NCBI GenBank assembly: GCA_028291055.1
Contig: JAQGIP010000136.1
Coordinates: 39,624-103,623, forward strand
Length of the DNA stretch: 64,000 bases
Source: Caulobacter sp.
GTDB lineage: Bacteria; Pseudomonadota; Alphaproteobacteria; Caulobacterales; Caulobacteraceae
Direction of reading: 5' to 3'
Part shown: piece after piece, positions 1 to 8,893 of the stretch
Layout of the letters: every line of letters starts with the position of its first letter
How positions within the stretch are numbered: position 1 is the stretch's first letter
The notes under the pieces: model-generated
Database searches by the model: none
What the model saw: the letters and a program-made list of their open reading frames with translations, nothing else
What the model was told of the DNA's origin: nothing
Translations under genes and position numbers: made by a program

Positions 1-1
1 C

Positions 2-187
2 GAGACGACCATGGCCCCTCTTAGAATTCTATTCGAAGACACCGGCGAGATTAAGCAGGTCGAACCCACTGGGTCGGAGCGCTTTCGCAACAGCTTTCGC
101 CCGACCTTCAATCTCCCGAACCGGTACACCCTTCTCTCGCCGGACCCACCTCACCCCGACTATGATCTAAGGGCTGTCGTTGTCTGA
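2..187 (+). CDS. C-terminal fragment of an unknown gene, or a 58-residue small protein
   Basis: An open frame enters from the window edge and ends at TGA 185-187. An in-frame ATG at 11 would give a 58-residue product beginning MAPLRILFEDTGEIK, but the three codons before it are also open, so this may be the end of a longer gene. I do not recognise the family. The residues are polar with a proline-rich tail and no membrane segment is visible. It stands alone on the plus strand, and the next gene is convergent. Confidence 0.4.
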   Translation, partial: ETTMAPLRILFEDTGEIKQVEPTGSERFRNSFRPTFNLPNRYTLLSPDPPHPDYDLRAVVV

Positions 188-337
188 TCACTACCGTGCC
201 GCGCCTGCGCTGGAGGGCACAATGACAGGGCACGCTAGCCACATTTGTCACAACTAGTCGTTATAATTCATATGGTTGCCTATAGACTGGATGGCACATG
301 CTTTCGGTCCGAGCCCGCCATCTCTTCTTCCCCCAAC

Positions 338-1756
338 TCAACGCTTGCCTCTGCGGCCCGTCAACCCCGGCCCAACAATCCGCGCCGCGCCATACGCCCC
401 CCGCAACCGCCCATCCCGCGCGAAATCGCCCATCATCCGGAAGTAGCCCTCGGCATAGCGGGTCGACAGCCGCTCCCCGTCCGGCGCCGTCTCAAACTCC
501 GTCATGCCGTGCTCCGCGCTCGGGTAGAGGGCCAGGGTGATGGGGCGGCCCTTGGCGATCAGGGTCTTCAGCCGCCGGGAGGTTTCGCCGCTGGGCGCTT
601 CGAGGTCGAGGCCGCCGAGGATCCAGAGTTGGGGGACCTTTACGGCGGCGAGGGTGGCCATGGGGTCGTAGCGGAAGGGGGTGTTCCAGCGGAAGTTGGG
701 GGCCTGGGCGCGGATTTCGTCGGTGGTCATGCCGAGGAGGGCGAAGGTGAAGTCGCCCTGGACGTCCTTGTACCAGGGCTCGTCGCGGTATTTGGCGCGC
801 AAGGCGTCGAAGGCTTCGAAGCCGGTGGTGAAGCCGCTTTCGAACAGGGTTTCGGCGGCGCCGGCGACTTCCAGGGCCTTGGCGATCTCTTCGGGGCTGT
901 GGCCCTTCAGGCGCATCTGGAGCACGACCGCCTCGCGGTCCTCGTCGATCACGGAGATGGCGAGGCCGAAGCTGACGATGATGAAGTCGGGGTTGGAGCG
1001 GGTGGCGGCGATGGGGGCGATCCAGCCGCCCTGGCTGGGGCCCTGGAAGCCGATGCGCCCCGTCCGGGGGCCGGCCAGGCGCCGGGCCTGCGCCAAGGCG
1101 GCGATGGCGTCGTCGGCGAGGAGGGAGAAGTCCTGGGTGTAGACGCCTTGCGAGGCGCCCGTGCCGCGCTTGTCATAGACGAAGGCGCCGACGCCCATGG
1201 CGGGGAGCAGGCGCTGGAGAGCGTCGAAGTCGCGCGCGGAGGTGTGTTCGGAGCCCTGGAGCAGGACCACGATGGGGACGCGGCCGGCGCCGGGCGGCAG
1301 GACCAGGCGGCCGGTCAGGCGCGCGCCGCGTGAGACGAAGGTGGTCTCGACGGTGGGCAGGGCGATGCGGCGGCCCGGCGTCTTGCCGAAGGCGATGGTG
1401 GGGGCGCCAAGCGCGCCGGGCGGACAGGCCGCGAAGGTGACGCGCAGGCCGTCCGGGCGGCCGGTCCAGCCGTAGCTGCTCAACCAACCCTGCGGCGAGC
1501 CGGTGAGGCGGCCTGTGGAGCCGTCCAGCCGCCGCCAGCGCAGGGCGCCGCCCGAGGCGGCGCCGACATCGAGGGCCTCGCCGTTGGCCAGGCGATAGAG
1601 GCCGACGGGACAGCCGGCCGGTTCCTCGGCGCCGAGTGAGGCCGCCGCCGGAAGACAGAGGGCGAGGATCATGGCGAGCCACGCGAAGGGGGCGCGTCTC
1701 CAGCGAGCGGGCGCCTCGGTGCGGCGCGTCTGGCGATGCGGTGCTGGTTCGTCCAT
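338..1756 (-). CDS. secreted alpha/beta hydrolase
   Basis: Predicted exported alpha/beta-hydrolase of about 472 residues. A basic N-terminus is followed by a hydrophobic stretch (about residues 24-42, WLAMILALCLPAAAS) ending in a plausible signal-peptidase site, so it probably acts in the periplasm. The nucleophile elbow GPSQGG puts the catalytic serine near residue 241. Candidate acid and histidine lie in GGLDLEAP (about 382) and SAEHGM (about 418). About 100 residues between the signal and the hydrolase core have no domain I recognise. The substrate cannot be read from sequence; carboxylesterase or peptidase activity is possible. It lies 12 bases downstream of the DUF3830 gene on the same strand, so the two may be co-transcribed. 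Confidence 0.8.
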   Translation of the reverse strand: MDEPAPHRQTRRTEAPARWRRAPFAWLAMILALCLPAAASLGAEEPAGCPVGLYRLANGEALDVGAASGGALRWRRLDGSTGRLTGSPQGWLSSYGWTGRPDGLRVTFAACPPGALGAPTIAFGKTPGRRIALPTVETTFVSRGARLTGRLVLPPGAGRVPIVVLLQGSEHTSARDFDALQRLLPAMGVGAFVYDKRGTGASQGVYTQDFSLLADDAIAALAQARRLAGPRTGRIGFQGPSQGGWIAPIAATRSNPDFIIVSFGLAISVIDEDREAVVLQMRLKGHSPEEIAKALEVAGAAETLFESGFTTGFEAFDALRAKYRDEPWYKDVQGDFTFALLGMTTDEIRAQAPNFRWNTPFRYDPMATLAAVKVPQLWILGGLDLEAPSGETSRRLKTLIAKGRPITLALYPSAEHGMTEFETAPDGERLSTRYAEGYFRMMGDFARDGRLRGAYGAARIVGPGLTGRRGKR

Positions 1757-1768
1757 CTGTAACCTCGC

Positions 1769-2242
1769 CTAGTTGGGCCACGCGCCATCGCGCGGCGTTT
1801 GGCTGGAAGGGAGCGGCTCGATCCGCAGCTCGCTCGCGCCTTCCCGCAGGATGGCTTCACCGGCGAGCGCGAGCTCACCGTTCGGGTCCTCGAGGCTGAG
1901 CACGGGATTGCCGGCGAGCCGTCCCGCGTTGTTGGCGAACCGGCAGACTCCATAGGCAAACAACAGCTCGGGCTCACCGCGCTCCGCGCCGTAGAGGAGG
2001 ATGTCGCCGGGCCTGGGGCGGGCCGTGGCGTTTTCCGGCGCCAGGACGCGGCCCGGGGGCCAGACCGGCGCGAGCGGCGCCCAGACGGCCTCACCGCTCC
2101 AGCGGGCGTGCAGGACCTGTCCGCGATAGGGCAGCAGGTCCTCGAGCAGGGTGCAGGACAGGGGCGCGAGATCGCGCCGCAGCCGGGCCGGCCAGGACCG
2201 TGCGCCGAGCGTTATGCGGATCCAGGAGATGTCTCGGCTCAT
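1769..2242 (-). CDS. DUF3830 cyclophilin-like protein
   Basis: The ATG at 2242 gives 157 residues (MSRDISWIRITLGARSW). The blocks LLPYRGQVLHARWSGEAVW, RPGDILLYG and LLFAYGVCRFANNAGRLAGN are the conserved core of DUF3830, a cyclophilin-like fold family of unknown activity. The open frame extends upstream to 2341, but conservation begins at the chosen start and the extension would run into the divergent AraC promoter region. No signal peptide or membrane segment is seen. DUF3830 genes are often found with amidohydrolase or uptake genes; here the neighbours are a divergent AraC regulator and a downstream hydrolase. The biochemical role is unknown. Confidence 0.75.
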   Translation of the reverse strand: MSRDISWIRITLGARSWPARLRRDLAPLSCTLLEDLLPYRGQVLHARWSGEAVWAPLAPVWPPGRVLAPENATARPRPGDILLYGAERGEPELLFAYGVCRFANNAGRLAGNPVLSLEDPNGELALAGEAILREGASELRIEPLPSSQTPRDGAWPN

Positions 2243-2369
2243 CAGATCGAACGCCAGGTGAAGGACGCCGATCTCTAGCGCGCGCGACCGGGCCGGTATT
2301 GGACGCATTAAAGGCGGCGGGCCCGGCGCGCCGGTCGTCATGCAAGCCGCCGGGTGATAGGGTCGGCGC

Positions 2370-3134
2370 GTGGATCAGACCCTGAGCAGCTTCAGCGGCG
2401 CCCGCATCAGCCGGGTCATCGACCGGGGTCATGGCGCCGTGCCCGAGCATGCGCACGACTGGCCCGTGCTGTCGGTCTTCGTGATCGGCGGCTACGAAAA
2501 CACCACCGAGCTCGGCCAGACCTTCATCGCCGGCCCCTCGGCCGTCCTCTACCGCGCCGGCGCGGCCCACGCCAACGGCGCGGCGGCGAGCGGCTTCGAG
2601 CAGATCGAGATCGAATTCGATCCGGCCTGGCTGGGCCTTGCGTCGCTGCCGGTGCAGCCCGTCACCCGCTGGATCGGCGGATGGGCCGGCGCGGCGTCGC
2701 GGGGGCTGGCGCGGGCCTGTGTGGCCCGCGCGCCCGAGCACGTGATCCGACTGGCCACGCGGCGGTTCATCGAAGAGGCGGGCCGACAGGAGCGGACCAG
2801 TCGTCCCGCTTGGGTGGACCGGGTCGAGCGCCGGCTCCGGGATGACCGGGGCCTGACGGTCCAGGCGCTGGCCGGCGAGGTCAGCCGCCATCCCGCCTGG
2901 CTGGGCGCGGCCTACCGGCGGGCCACCGGCGAGGGGCCGGCGGAGGCTTCGATGCGCTTCCGGGTCGAGCAGGCGGCGCGCCTGCTACGCGAGACCGACG
3001 AGGCGGCGGCGTCGGTCGCGGCCGAGGCCGGCTTCTGCGATCAAAGCCATATGATCCGGGGATTTCGCCGCGTGCTGGGGCGTGCGCCCTCCGCCGTGCG
3101 GTCGGAGCGGGCCTATATGCGGGCCAGCGCGTGA
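2370..3134 (+). CDS. AraC-family transcriptional regulator
   Basis: GTG start at 2370 gives 254 residues. The N-terminal half resembles a cupin-like sensor (PEHAHDWPVLSVFVIGG and a downstream GPSAVLYRAGAAHAN). The C-terminal 100 residues form the double helix-turn-helix: LTVQALAGEVSRHPAWL is the first helix pair and ASVAAEAGFCDQSHMIRGFRR the second, the usual AraC/XylS signature. It is divergent from the DUF3830 gene with about 127 bases between starts, so that gene and the hydrolase behind it are the obvious candidate targets. The effector is unknown. Confidence 0.88.
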   Translation: MDQTLSSFSGARISRVIDRGHGAVPEHAHDWPVLSVFVIGGYENTTELGQTFIAGPSAVLYRAGAAHANGAAASGFEQIEIEFDPAWLGLASLPVQPVTRWIGGWAGAASRGLARACVARAPEHVIRLATRRFIEEAGRQERTSRPAWVDRVERRLRDDRGLTVQALAGEVSRHPAWLGAAYRRATGEGPAEASMRFRVEQAARLLRETDEAAASVAAEAGFCDQSHMIRGFRRVLGRAPSAVRSERAYMRASA

Positions 3135-3184
3135 AGACGGGCTAGGGTCCGTACCCAATTGGAAGCGCGGCCCTAAAATCATCC

Positions 3185-3472
3185 GCTCATCCCCGCGCAG
3201 GCGGGACCCAGGCGTTTTTGCCGGCCAAGCCAAGCCACCACCCCGGTCAGTACGAAGTGGATCCGCTCTCAGCTCGGCTCCTTCGTGTTCTTGGTGTGCT
3301 TGGTGGTCCATCCTGGCCGCGCCGGACCCGGTCTCAAGGCCTGCGAAGATCGACCACCAAGATCACGAAGAACACCAAGGGTCAGCGGCCTTCCGCTTCG
3401 CTCCCCGACCGGTCAGCAGACCGGGCAAGGCTCGGCGAAAAAGCCTGGGTCCCCGCCTGCGCTGGGATGAGC
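3185..3472. repeat. nested inverted-repeat element in a convergent intergenic region
   Basis: This fills most of the 377-base gap between the AraC gene and the glycosyltransferase. Outer arms at 3185-3219 and 3437-3472 are imperfect inverted copies, with core CTCATCCCCGCGCAGGCGGG on the left. Inner arms at 3280-3308 and 3352-3380 are also inverted copies, with core TTCTTGGTGTGCTTGGTGG on the left. I see no coding frame of note. Related palindromic units are common in Caulobacterales and rhizobial genomes; the outer core recurs as a simple hairpin at 13847-13876 in this window. Confidence 0.75.
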
Positions 3473-3511
3473 AGCTGTTTGGGAGTGATTGATTCTTATT
3501 GAGTCCGGGCG

Positions 3512-4435
3512 TTAGAGCGGGCGGTGCGTGCCCGTGCCGCGTGACGGCGGCGTGGTGGTGTCGCGCCTATAGGACATTCCCGGCGTTATTGGCGCGCTTG
3601 GACCGCCGGTGACCCGGGTTCCCGGCCGGCGCACGAGGCCCAGGTGGGTGCGGCGCACCTTCTGGCCCCAGACGGCGCCGCGGATGTCGTCGAAGGCCGC
3701 CGGCATCAGCGACCAGGGCTCGACCAGGTAGCGGTAGGCGAGGCGCCGGGGCTGGGTGGCCAGGCGGAACAGCCATTCCAGGCCGATGCGGCCGGTCCAG
3801 CGCGGCGCGGCGACCTGGGCGCCGGCCTCATAGTCGAAGGCCGCGCCGACGGGGAAGAAGACGCCGCGGCCGATGCGGTAGCGGTTGGCGCGGATCCAGC
3901 CCTCCTGGCGCGGCATGCCCATGCCCACCAGGATGATGTCGGCGTCGAAGGCGGTGATCATCCGGTTGACGGCTTCGGAGCCCTCGCTGCCGGGGGTGGC
4001 GTCGAAATAGCCGTCGTGCACGGCGATCTTCACGCCGGGCCAGCGCGCCTCGACCGCCGCCGCGCCCTTGGCCGCGACCCCGGGCTCGCCGCCCAGATAG
4101 AAGATCCTCCAGCCACCGGCCTGGGCGCGGCGCCACAGGTCTTCGCGCCAGTCCAGATAGGTGGAGCGGTGCTTCATGCCGAGCGGGCGGCCCATCAGCC
4201 AGCCCCAGATGATCATCGGCGTGGAGTCGACCTGGATCAGGTCGGCGTCCTCGAAGAAGCCGCGCATCTCGGCCGAGTGCTGGGACAGATAGAGGCTATG
4301 GCTGTTGTGGTTGGCGATCACCGCCGTGCCGCCGCCGGCAATGAAGGCTTCGGTCGTGTCGAGCATTTCGCGCGGCGTGACCGGGTCGACCTCGGCGCCC
4401 AGCAGGCGCAGCCGAAGATTGGCGGGCGAATTCAT
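3512..4435 (-). CDS. WecG/TagA/CpsF-family glycosyltransferase
   Basis: The ATG at 4435 (MNSPANLRLRLLG) gives 307 residues; an earlier in-frame ATG at 4459 is possible. It has the WecG/TagA family pattern: TPREMLDTTEAFI near the start, VIANHNSHSLYL, DLIQVDSTPMIIW (the conserved acidic site), RIFYLGGEPGVA, and ILVGMGMPRQEGWI followed by VFFPVGAAFDYEAG. The family transfers N-acetylmannosamine-type or other sugars to lipid-linked acceptors in surface polysaccharide synthesis at the inner face of the membrane. The C-terminal 40 residues are basic and proline/threonine rich and look like a low-complexity tail. No other polysaccharide genes sit beside it, so the product polymer is unknown. Confidence 0.85.
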   Translation of the reverse strand: MNSPANLRLRLLGAEVDPVTPREMLDTTEAFIAGGGTAVIANHNSHSLYLSQHSAEMRGFFEDADLIQVDSTPMIIWGWLMGRPLGMKHRSTYLDWREDLWRRAQAGGWRIFYLGGEPGVAAKGAAAVEARWPGVKIAVHDGYFDATPGSEGSEAVNRMITAFDADIILVGMGMPRQEGWIRANRYRIGRGVFFPVGAAFDYEAGAQVAAPRWTGRIGLEWLFRLATQPRRLAYRYLVEPWSLMPAAFDDIRGAVWGQKVRRTHLGLVRRPGTRVTGGPSAPITPGMSYRRDTTTPPSRGTGTHRPL

Positions 4436-4534
4436 GGGGCCACTTAGGCATGCGGCCACTTTCAGTTGAGTTAGGAAGTGTCGTTAACCGGCGATGAAAC
4501 TTGGAGCCGGCTATGATTACCTCAATCTATACAG

Positions 4535-4813
4535 TCATGGTTCACGAACACTGAATCGCCACTTCATCACCAGGATCACGCCGGAGAGGGCCAGGCAGAC
4601 TCCGTTGGACACCGCGATGGGCCAGCTCTTCAGCAGCAGGCCGTAGGCCAGCCACAGGGTAAATCCGGTGACCGTCAGGGCGTAGGTCCTGAGCGACACC
4701 GCCGAGGCGTCGCGCTCCTTCCACATCTTGAAGATCTGGGGCGTGAAGCTGATCATCGAACACAAGGCCGCGCCGGCGCCCACGGCATCGATGACGGTGG
4801 GGCTGATGGTCAC
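4535..4813 (-). CDS. SemiSWEET sugar transporter (PQ-loop)
   Basis: The GTG at 4813 gives a 92-residue protein with three hydrophobic helices: VIDAVGAGAALCSMISF, YALTVTGFTLWLAYGLLL and WPIAVSNGVCLALSGVIL. The PQ-loop motif SFTPQIFKMWKERDASAVS follows helix 1. This is the size and pattern of bacterial SemiSWEETs, which dimerise to move sugars across the inner membrane. I chose the GTG because the longer frame upstream would overlap the response regulator that ends at 4836. It lies 22 bases downstream of that gene on the same strand, so it may be transcribed with the two-component pair. Confidence 0.82.
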   Translation of the reverse strand: MTISPTVIDAVGAGAALCSMISFTPQIFKMWKERDASAVSLRTYALTVTGFTLWLAYGLLLKSWPIAVSNGVCLALSGVILVMKWRFSVREP

Positions 4814-4835
4814 GCGGCGAAGATCACGCGAGGGG

Positions 4836-5306
4836 TCATGCGGTCTGGGGCAGGCCGCCGCCCAGCCCCCAGCGCGCGGCATAGGCCGGCGACAGCGTCA
4901 GGCCCAGCGGCGGCAGGCCAGGCGCCAGCCCCTCGTCCAGGCAGACGGCCAGGTAGCGCAGGGCCTTCTTCACCCCATGTCCGGAATAGGGTTTGCCGAT
5001 CACGCCGCAGGCGCCGGCATAGTCGGCCGGCAGGCGCTTGACGTTGGCGGTCATGAACAGGGCCAGGCCGCCGCAATCCTGGGCGATGGCGCGCGCCACG
5101 TCGATGCCGGTGGGGCCGTCGCGCAGGTGGACGTCGACGAGGGCCAGGTCGGGCTGCAGGCGGGCGGCCAGTTCGACCGCCTCGTCGCCGGACATGGCGT
5201 GGCCGACGTCCTGATGGCCGATCTCTTCGACCAGGAATCCGAGTTCGGCAGCGACCAGCGCTTCATCTTCGACGATCAGGACGCTTAGGGACGGGCCGCG
5301 GGTCAT
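4836..5306 (-). CDS. single-domain response regulator
   Basis: Start ATG 5306 gives 156 residues; an in-frame GTG at 5315 would add three codons. The receiver is clear: IVEDEALVAAELG carries the acidic pair, the phospho-acceptor Asp is near residue 58 (LALVDVHLRDG), LFMTANV has the switch Thr, and GVIGKPYS has the conserved Lys. The remaining 35 residues (GLAPGLPPLGLTLSPAYAARW) are not a DNA-binding domain. It follows the kinase gene immediately (kinase stop at 5312), so it is the likely partner. It probably acts by protein contact or phosphate buffering, as with other receiver-only partners of HWE/HisKA_2 kinases in alphaproteobacteria. Confidence 0.85.
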   Translation of the reverse strand: MTRGPSLSVLIVEDEALVAAELGFLVEEIGHQDVGHAMSGDEAVELAARLQPDLALVDVHLRDGPTGIDVARAIAQDCGGLALFMTANVKRLPADYAGACGVIGKPYSGHGVKKALRYLAVCLDEGLAPGLPPLGLTLSPAYAARWGLGGGLPQTA

Positions 5307-5311
5307 TCCAT

Positions 5312-5992
5312 TCACCCCCCGCCGTTGAGCGGCAGGAACACCTTCACACGCACGCCCGGCTCGGCGTCTTCCGTTAGGCAAGTCGCCTTCAGCTGGCGGC
5401 ACAGGAGCTGAATCACGGTCGATCCAAATCCGTCCGCGCAACCGGGCGCCCTACCAACGCCGTTGTCGGTGATTTCGATCCGCACCTGGCTGTCATCGCG
5501 TCCGACCGTGACATGGATGTCACCCCCCTGCCCGTCCGGGAAGGCGTGGCGCACCGCATTGCCGACCACCTCGCTGAGCACCAGGGCCAGGGGCGCGGCG
5601 CGCGCGGCGCTCACGGCCACGGGTTCGAGGTCCAGGTGGGCGCGCAGGTCTTCGCGGCCCGTGGCGCCCACCATGTCGCCGACCAGGTCGCGCACGAACT
5701 CGGACACATCGAAGCGCTGGACATCCTCGTTCTGGAACAGCCGCCGGTGCACCGTGGCCACCGCGTTGACCCGCTCCAGCATGCCGCGCAGGGCCTCGCG
5801 CGCGCCGGGGTCGGCGGTGCGCCGCGTCTGCAGCAGCAGCAGGGAGGCGATGAGCTGGAGGTTGTTCTTAACCCGGTGGTCGACCTCGTGCAGCAGCGCC
5901 GTCTTCTGTTCGAGCGCCCGCTCCAGCGCCGCCGTGTGATCGGCGCCGTCGATCGATAGTGGCGAGGTTTCAGTCATCCGGTTCCGCGACAT
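5312..5992 (-). CDS. HisKA_2-type sensor histidine kinase (cytoplasmic)
   Basis: Start ATG 5992 gives 226 residues; ATG 5977 is an alternative. The dimerisation helix contains LLHEVDHRVKNNLQLIASLL, the HisKA_2 phospho-acceptor motif, with His near residue 39. The ATPase domain has LVLSEVVGNAVRHAF (N box) and ITDNGVG (G1). There is no sensor domain and no membrane segment, so it must receive its signal from another protein or be a remnant catalytic module. It is translationally coupled to the downstream receiver gene. Kinases of this class act in general stress and light signalling in alphaproteobacteria, but no anti-sigma or PhyR gene is present here. Confidence 0.85.
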   Translation of the reverse strand: MSRNRMTETSPLSIDGADHTAALERALEQKTALLHEVDHRVKNNLQLIASLLLLQTRRTADPGAREALRGMLERVNAVATVHRRLFQNEDVQRFDVSEFVRDLVGDMVGATGREDLRAHLDLEPVAVSAARAAPLALVLSEVVGNAVRHAFPDGQGGDIHVTVGRDDSQVRIEITDNGVGRAPGCADGFGSTVIQLLCRQLKATCLTEDAEPGVRVKVFLPLNGGG

Positions 5993-6073
5993 TGCTGGCC
6001 TGCCGCCAATGCACAGCGGCGCGGACGGTTCCCGCGAAACTGGCCCGGCAATGTCGCGATGTCGACATGGAAA

Positions 6074-6105
6074 GGGCGACGGTGTTGGGAGGAACACCGT
6101 CGCCC
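6074..6105 (-). terminator. strong hairpin, likely terminator of the binding-protein gene
   Basis: A perfect 13-bp stem (GGGCGACGGTGTT, 6074-6086, with its complement 6093-6105) closes a 6-base loop. On the minus strand it lies 44 bases past the stop of the sulfate-type binding-protein gene and is followed by a short T run. Confidence 0.75.
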
Positions 6106-6149
6106 GCTCCAGGAAGCGGCGTTGTGCGAGAGGCGCCGGCCCCGAAGGC

Positions 6150-7205
6150 CTAGTGGGGCTTATAGATGCGGTCGAAGACGCCGCCGTCGGCGAAGTGGGT
6201 CTTCTGGGCCTTGGCCCAGCCGCCGAAGGTGTCGTCGATGGTGAACAGCGGGATGCGCGTGAAGTTGCCCGCGTATTTGGCCAGGGCCTGCGGGTTGCGC
6301 GGGCGGTAGTAGTTCTTGGCGATGATGTCCTGGGCCAGGGGGCTGTAGAGGAAGTTCAGATAGCCCTCGGCATAGACGCGGGTCTTGTGGCGATCGACGT
6401 TCTTGTCCAGCAGGGCCACCGGCGGCTCGGCCAGGATGGAGATCGGCGGGGTGACGATGTCGAACTTGCCCGCGCCGAATTCCGCCTGGGCCAGGTGGGC
6501 CTCGTTTTCCCAGGCCAGCAGCACGTCGCCCAGCCCACGCTGGGCAAAGGTGACGGTGGAGCCCCGCGCGCCGGTGTCGAGCACCGGCACGTTGCGGTAG
6601 ATCTGTTCCACGAAGGCCTGGGCCGAGCCGGGGTTGCCGCCGTTCTTCAGGGCCGCGCCCCAGGCCGCCAGATAGGCCCAGCGCGCGCCGCCGGAGGTCT
6701 TGGGGTTGGGGGTGATCACCTGGATGCCCGGCTTGGTCAGGTCGGCCCAGGTGCGGATCTTCCAGGGGTTACCCTTGCGCACCAGGAAGACGATGGTCGA
6801 GGTATAGGGCGTGGAGTTGTTGGGCAGGCGCGACTGCCAGTTGGCCGGGAGCAGCCTGGCCTTGGCGGCGATCTCGTCGATGTCGTAGGCGAGCGCCAGG
6901 GTCACCACGTCGGCCTGCAGGCCGTCGATCACCGAGCGGGCCTGCTTGCCCGAACCGCCGTGGCTCTGGTTGATCACCAGGGACTGGCCGGTCCTGCCCT
7001 TCCAGTAGTCGATGAAGGCGGCGTTGATCGCCTTGTAGAGCTCGCGCGTCGGGTCGTAGCTGACGTTGAGCAGGGTGACCGGGCCGGCGGCCTGGGCGGC
7101 CGAGGTGAGCAGCGCGGGCGCGGCGGCGATGGCGGCGGCGCCGCCGGCCGCCGCGCCGATCAGGCCGCGGCGGGTGGGGCGGATGATGTCTTGAGTCATG
7201 ATCAT
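6150..7205 (-). CDS. sbp: sulfate/thiosulfate ABC transporter substrate-binding protein
   Basis: 351 residues from ATG 7205; a second ATG two codons on is nearly equivalent. The N-terminus [21 protein letters not shown] is a twin-arginine or Sec-like export signal ending near TSAAQAA, so the mature protein is periplasmic. Family blocks of Sbp/CysP are present: [71 protein letters not shown] and [11 protein letters not shown]. It lies 38 bases downstream of the porin gene on the same strand, so the two probably form an operon. No cysT, cysW or cysA gene is in the window, so this binding protein must use a permease encoded elsewhere. Confidence 0.9.
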   Translation of the reverse strand: MIMTQDIIRPTRRGLIGAAAGGAAAIAAAPALLTSAAQAAGPVTLLNVSYDPTRELYKAINAAFIDYWKGRTGQSLVINQSHGGSGKQARSVIDGLQADVVTLALAYDIDEIAAKARLLPANWQSRLPNNSTPYTSTIVFLVRKGNPWKIRTWADLTKPGIQVITPNPKTSGGARWAYLAAWGAALKNGGNPGSAQAFVEQIYRNVPVLDTGARGSTVTFAQRGLGDVLLAWENEAHLAQAEFGAGKFDIVTPPISILAEPPVALLDKNVDRHKTRVYAEGYLNFLYSPLAQDIIAKNYYRPRNPQALAKYAGNFTRIPLFTIDDTFGGWAKAQKTHFADGGVFDRIYKPH

Positions 7206-7243
7206 TAAATCCTGGGGGTCGCGGAAAGGTGGGACGCGAAGGG

Positions 7244-8731
7244 TCAGAAGGCGAACTGACTGCGCAGGTTGAGGGCCTTGTAGTCCTGGCCCGCCTGCAG
7301 ACCGGCGGCGTTCTGCCGGTCGACGGAGACATCGAGGTAGTCCAGCTGGAACTTAACCGCCGGATTGACGAACCAGTTCACGCCGAGCGTCCAGATGGTC
7401 TGGTCGCCGCCGCGCACGCGGTCGCCCGCCACCACGGCGTTCTCGTCATAGTTCAGGTCGAGCACCGAATAGCGGGCCGCCAGTTCCCACGCGCCCCACT
7501 GGTTGTTGGAGGGGTCGAAGGGCTTGGCGACGGAGGGCGCGTCGAAGGCGGCGGTGGCCGGATTGTACTTGCGCGCCTCGCCGGTCAGCACCCAGCCGGC
7601 CTGGGCGTAGTAGCCGGTGAAGTGGGGATCGGAGACGCCGACGGCGGGCACGCGGCGCTTGATGGAATAGTCGAAATACTCGCCCTGGAGGCTCAGGCCC
7701 TGCTTCTGGGCGCCGAATTCCAGGCCCCAGTGGTTGGCGCTGGCGGCGTCGATGGCGCCGCTGCTGACCAGCTGAGTCCCGTCGACCCGCAGTTCGGGCC
7801 GGTCCTGCAGGGTGATGGGATAGGGGCCGGCCAGGGCGGTCTGGGCGGGGGTGGCCACATAGCTGGCGTTGGCGCCCACATGGATCAGCCAATCGTAGCC
7901 GTGCAGCGGCGTGCCGGCGACGCGGAAGGTATAGCCCCGCTGCTCGTCGAAGGTCGCGGCGTCGGTGGCCTTGGCGCCGGTGATGGCCCCGGCCACCAGC
8001 CAGTGGTCGCCGTTGGCCAGCAGCTGTACGCCGATGCGCTTGTCGGCGCCGGCCAGGGTGCGGGCGGCCTCCGAGGACGAGGGCCGTTCGGGGAACAGGG
8101 CCCCGTTGGTGGAGGCGGCGTCCTCAAGGCCCAGGTTGGGGGCGAAGGCGCCCACCCGCAGCTTGAAGGGCTTGAAGCCGGAATACTGGATCCACAGTTC
8201 GTGCAGGGTGGTGGCGCCGTCGGTGCCCGACCCGCCGAAGTCGAGCAGGATGCCGTAGTCGAAACTGCCGAAGATCTTGCCGTCGACGCCCAGGCGGCCG
8301 CGGCGGAAGTTGGTGCCGCTGTTCAAATCCCGGCCCGTGGTGACGCTGGCCGGCAGGTTCTTGTCCTGGAAGTATTGCGCCGTATCGAGCTGCATCACCC
8401 CGTGGAAGGTGGCGGAGAACTGGCCGTCTCCCGAGGCGATGGTGGGCTTGCCGTTGGCGATGGAGACGGTGGTGGCCGCCTGGGTCGCGCGCACGTCGGA
8501 GATGTTGGCGGCCTGGGCCGCCTTCAGGTCGGCCAGCTGGGCGCGCAGGTCGCCGAGTTCGGTCTCGAGCGCGGCGATGCGGGCGCTGACCGGGTCGAGC
8601 GGCGGGCCGTCGGCCGGGGCGGTGGGCTGGGCCTGATCCTGGGCGTGGGCGATGCCCGCCATCCCGGCGGTGGCCAGCGACAGGGATGCCAGCGCGCTGC
8701 TGGCCAGGAGAATCCGGCGGAAGGTCTTCAT
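7244..8731 (-). CDS. OprO/OprP-family outer-membrane porin
   Basis: ATG 8731 ([19 protein letters not shown]) gives 495 residues with a Sec signal ending near GIAHAQ. A short coiled segment follows ([28 protein letters not shown] style heptads, about residues 48-70) and then a beta-barrel with [19 protein letters not shown] and [11 protein letters not shown], typical of phosphate/polyphosphate-selective porins of the OprP/OprO family. The final residues LRSQFAF end in Phe, as for barrel assembly. Annotated members are often called phosphate-selective, but here the co-transcribed partner is a sulfate-type binding protein, which suggests sulfate as substrate. That is inference from context only. 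Confidence 0.87.
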   Translation of the reverse strand: MKTFRRILLASSALASLSLATAGMAGIAHAQDQAQPTAPADGPPLDPVSARIAALETELGDLRAQLADLKAAQAANISDVRATQAATTVSIANGKPTIASGDGQFSATFHGVMQLDTAQYFQDKNLPASVTTGRDLNSGTNFRRGRLGVDGKIFGSFDYGILLDFGGSGTDGATTLHELWIQYSGFKPFKLRVGAFAPNLGLEDAASTNGALFPERPSSSEAARTLAGADKRIGVQLLANGDHWLVAGAITGAKATDAATFDEQRGYTFRVAGTPLHGYDWLIHVGANASYVATPAQTALAGPYPITLQDRPELRVDGTQLVSSGAIDAASANHWGLEFGAQKQGLSLQGEYFDYSIKRRVPAVGVSDPHFTGYYAQAGWVLTGEARKYNPATAAFDAPSVAKPFDPSNNQWGAWELAARYSVLDLNYDENAVVAGDRVRGGDQTIWTLGVNWFVNPAVKFQLDYLDVSVDRQNAAGLQAGQDYKALNLRSQFAF

Positions 8732-8785
8732 AGGTCTTAACCCCTCTCGGCGGCTCGGTCCGCCTGTCCCGGGATAAGAACGTGT

Positions 8786-8808
8786 ATTCCTATCGGAACA
8801 ATAGGAAT
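8786..8808. promoter_or_regulatory. palindromic operator candidate upstream of the porin/sbp operon
   Basis: ATTCCTAT at 8786-8793 and ATAGGAAT at 8801-8808 form a perfect 8-bp inverted repeat with a 7-base spacer, 55-77 bases upstream of the porin start. This AT-rich patch stands out in GC-rich surroundings and fits a dimeric regulator. The ATTCC/GGAAT arms recall sites of Rrf2-type sulfur regulators such as CymR, but I cannot confirm this from the window. Confidence 0.6.
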
Positions 8809-8893
8809 TATACGCGCATGCTTTTAAGGTTTTCTGAAAGCCAGGGCTGAAAAGGGCGGCGACGGTCCGCGTCGCAACGTCGCGTGTCAAACG

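Noticed and set aside
245..1333. Long plus-strand open frame over the first hydrolase
   Set aside because: It is antisense to a gene with a clear signal peptide and catalytic motif; its translation is Gly/Ala/Glu low complexity typical of GC-rich shadow frames.
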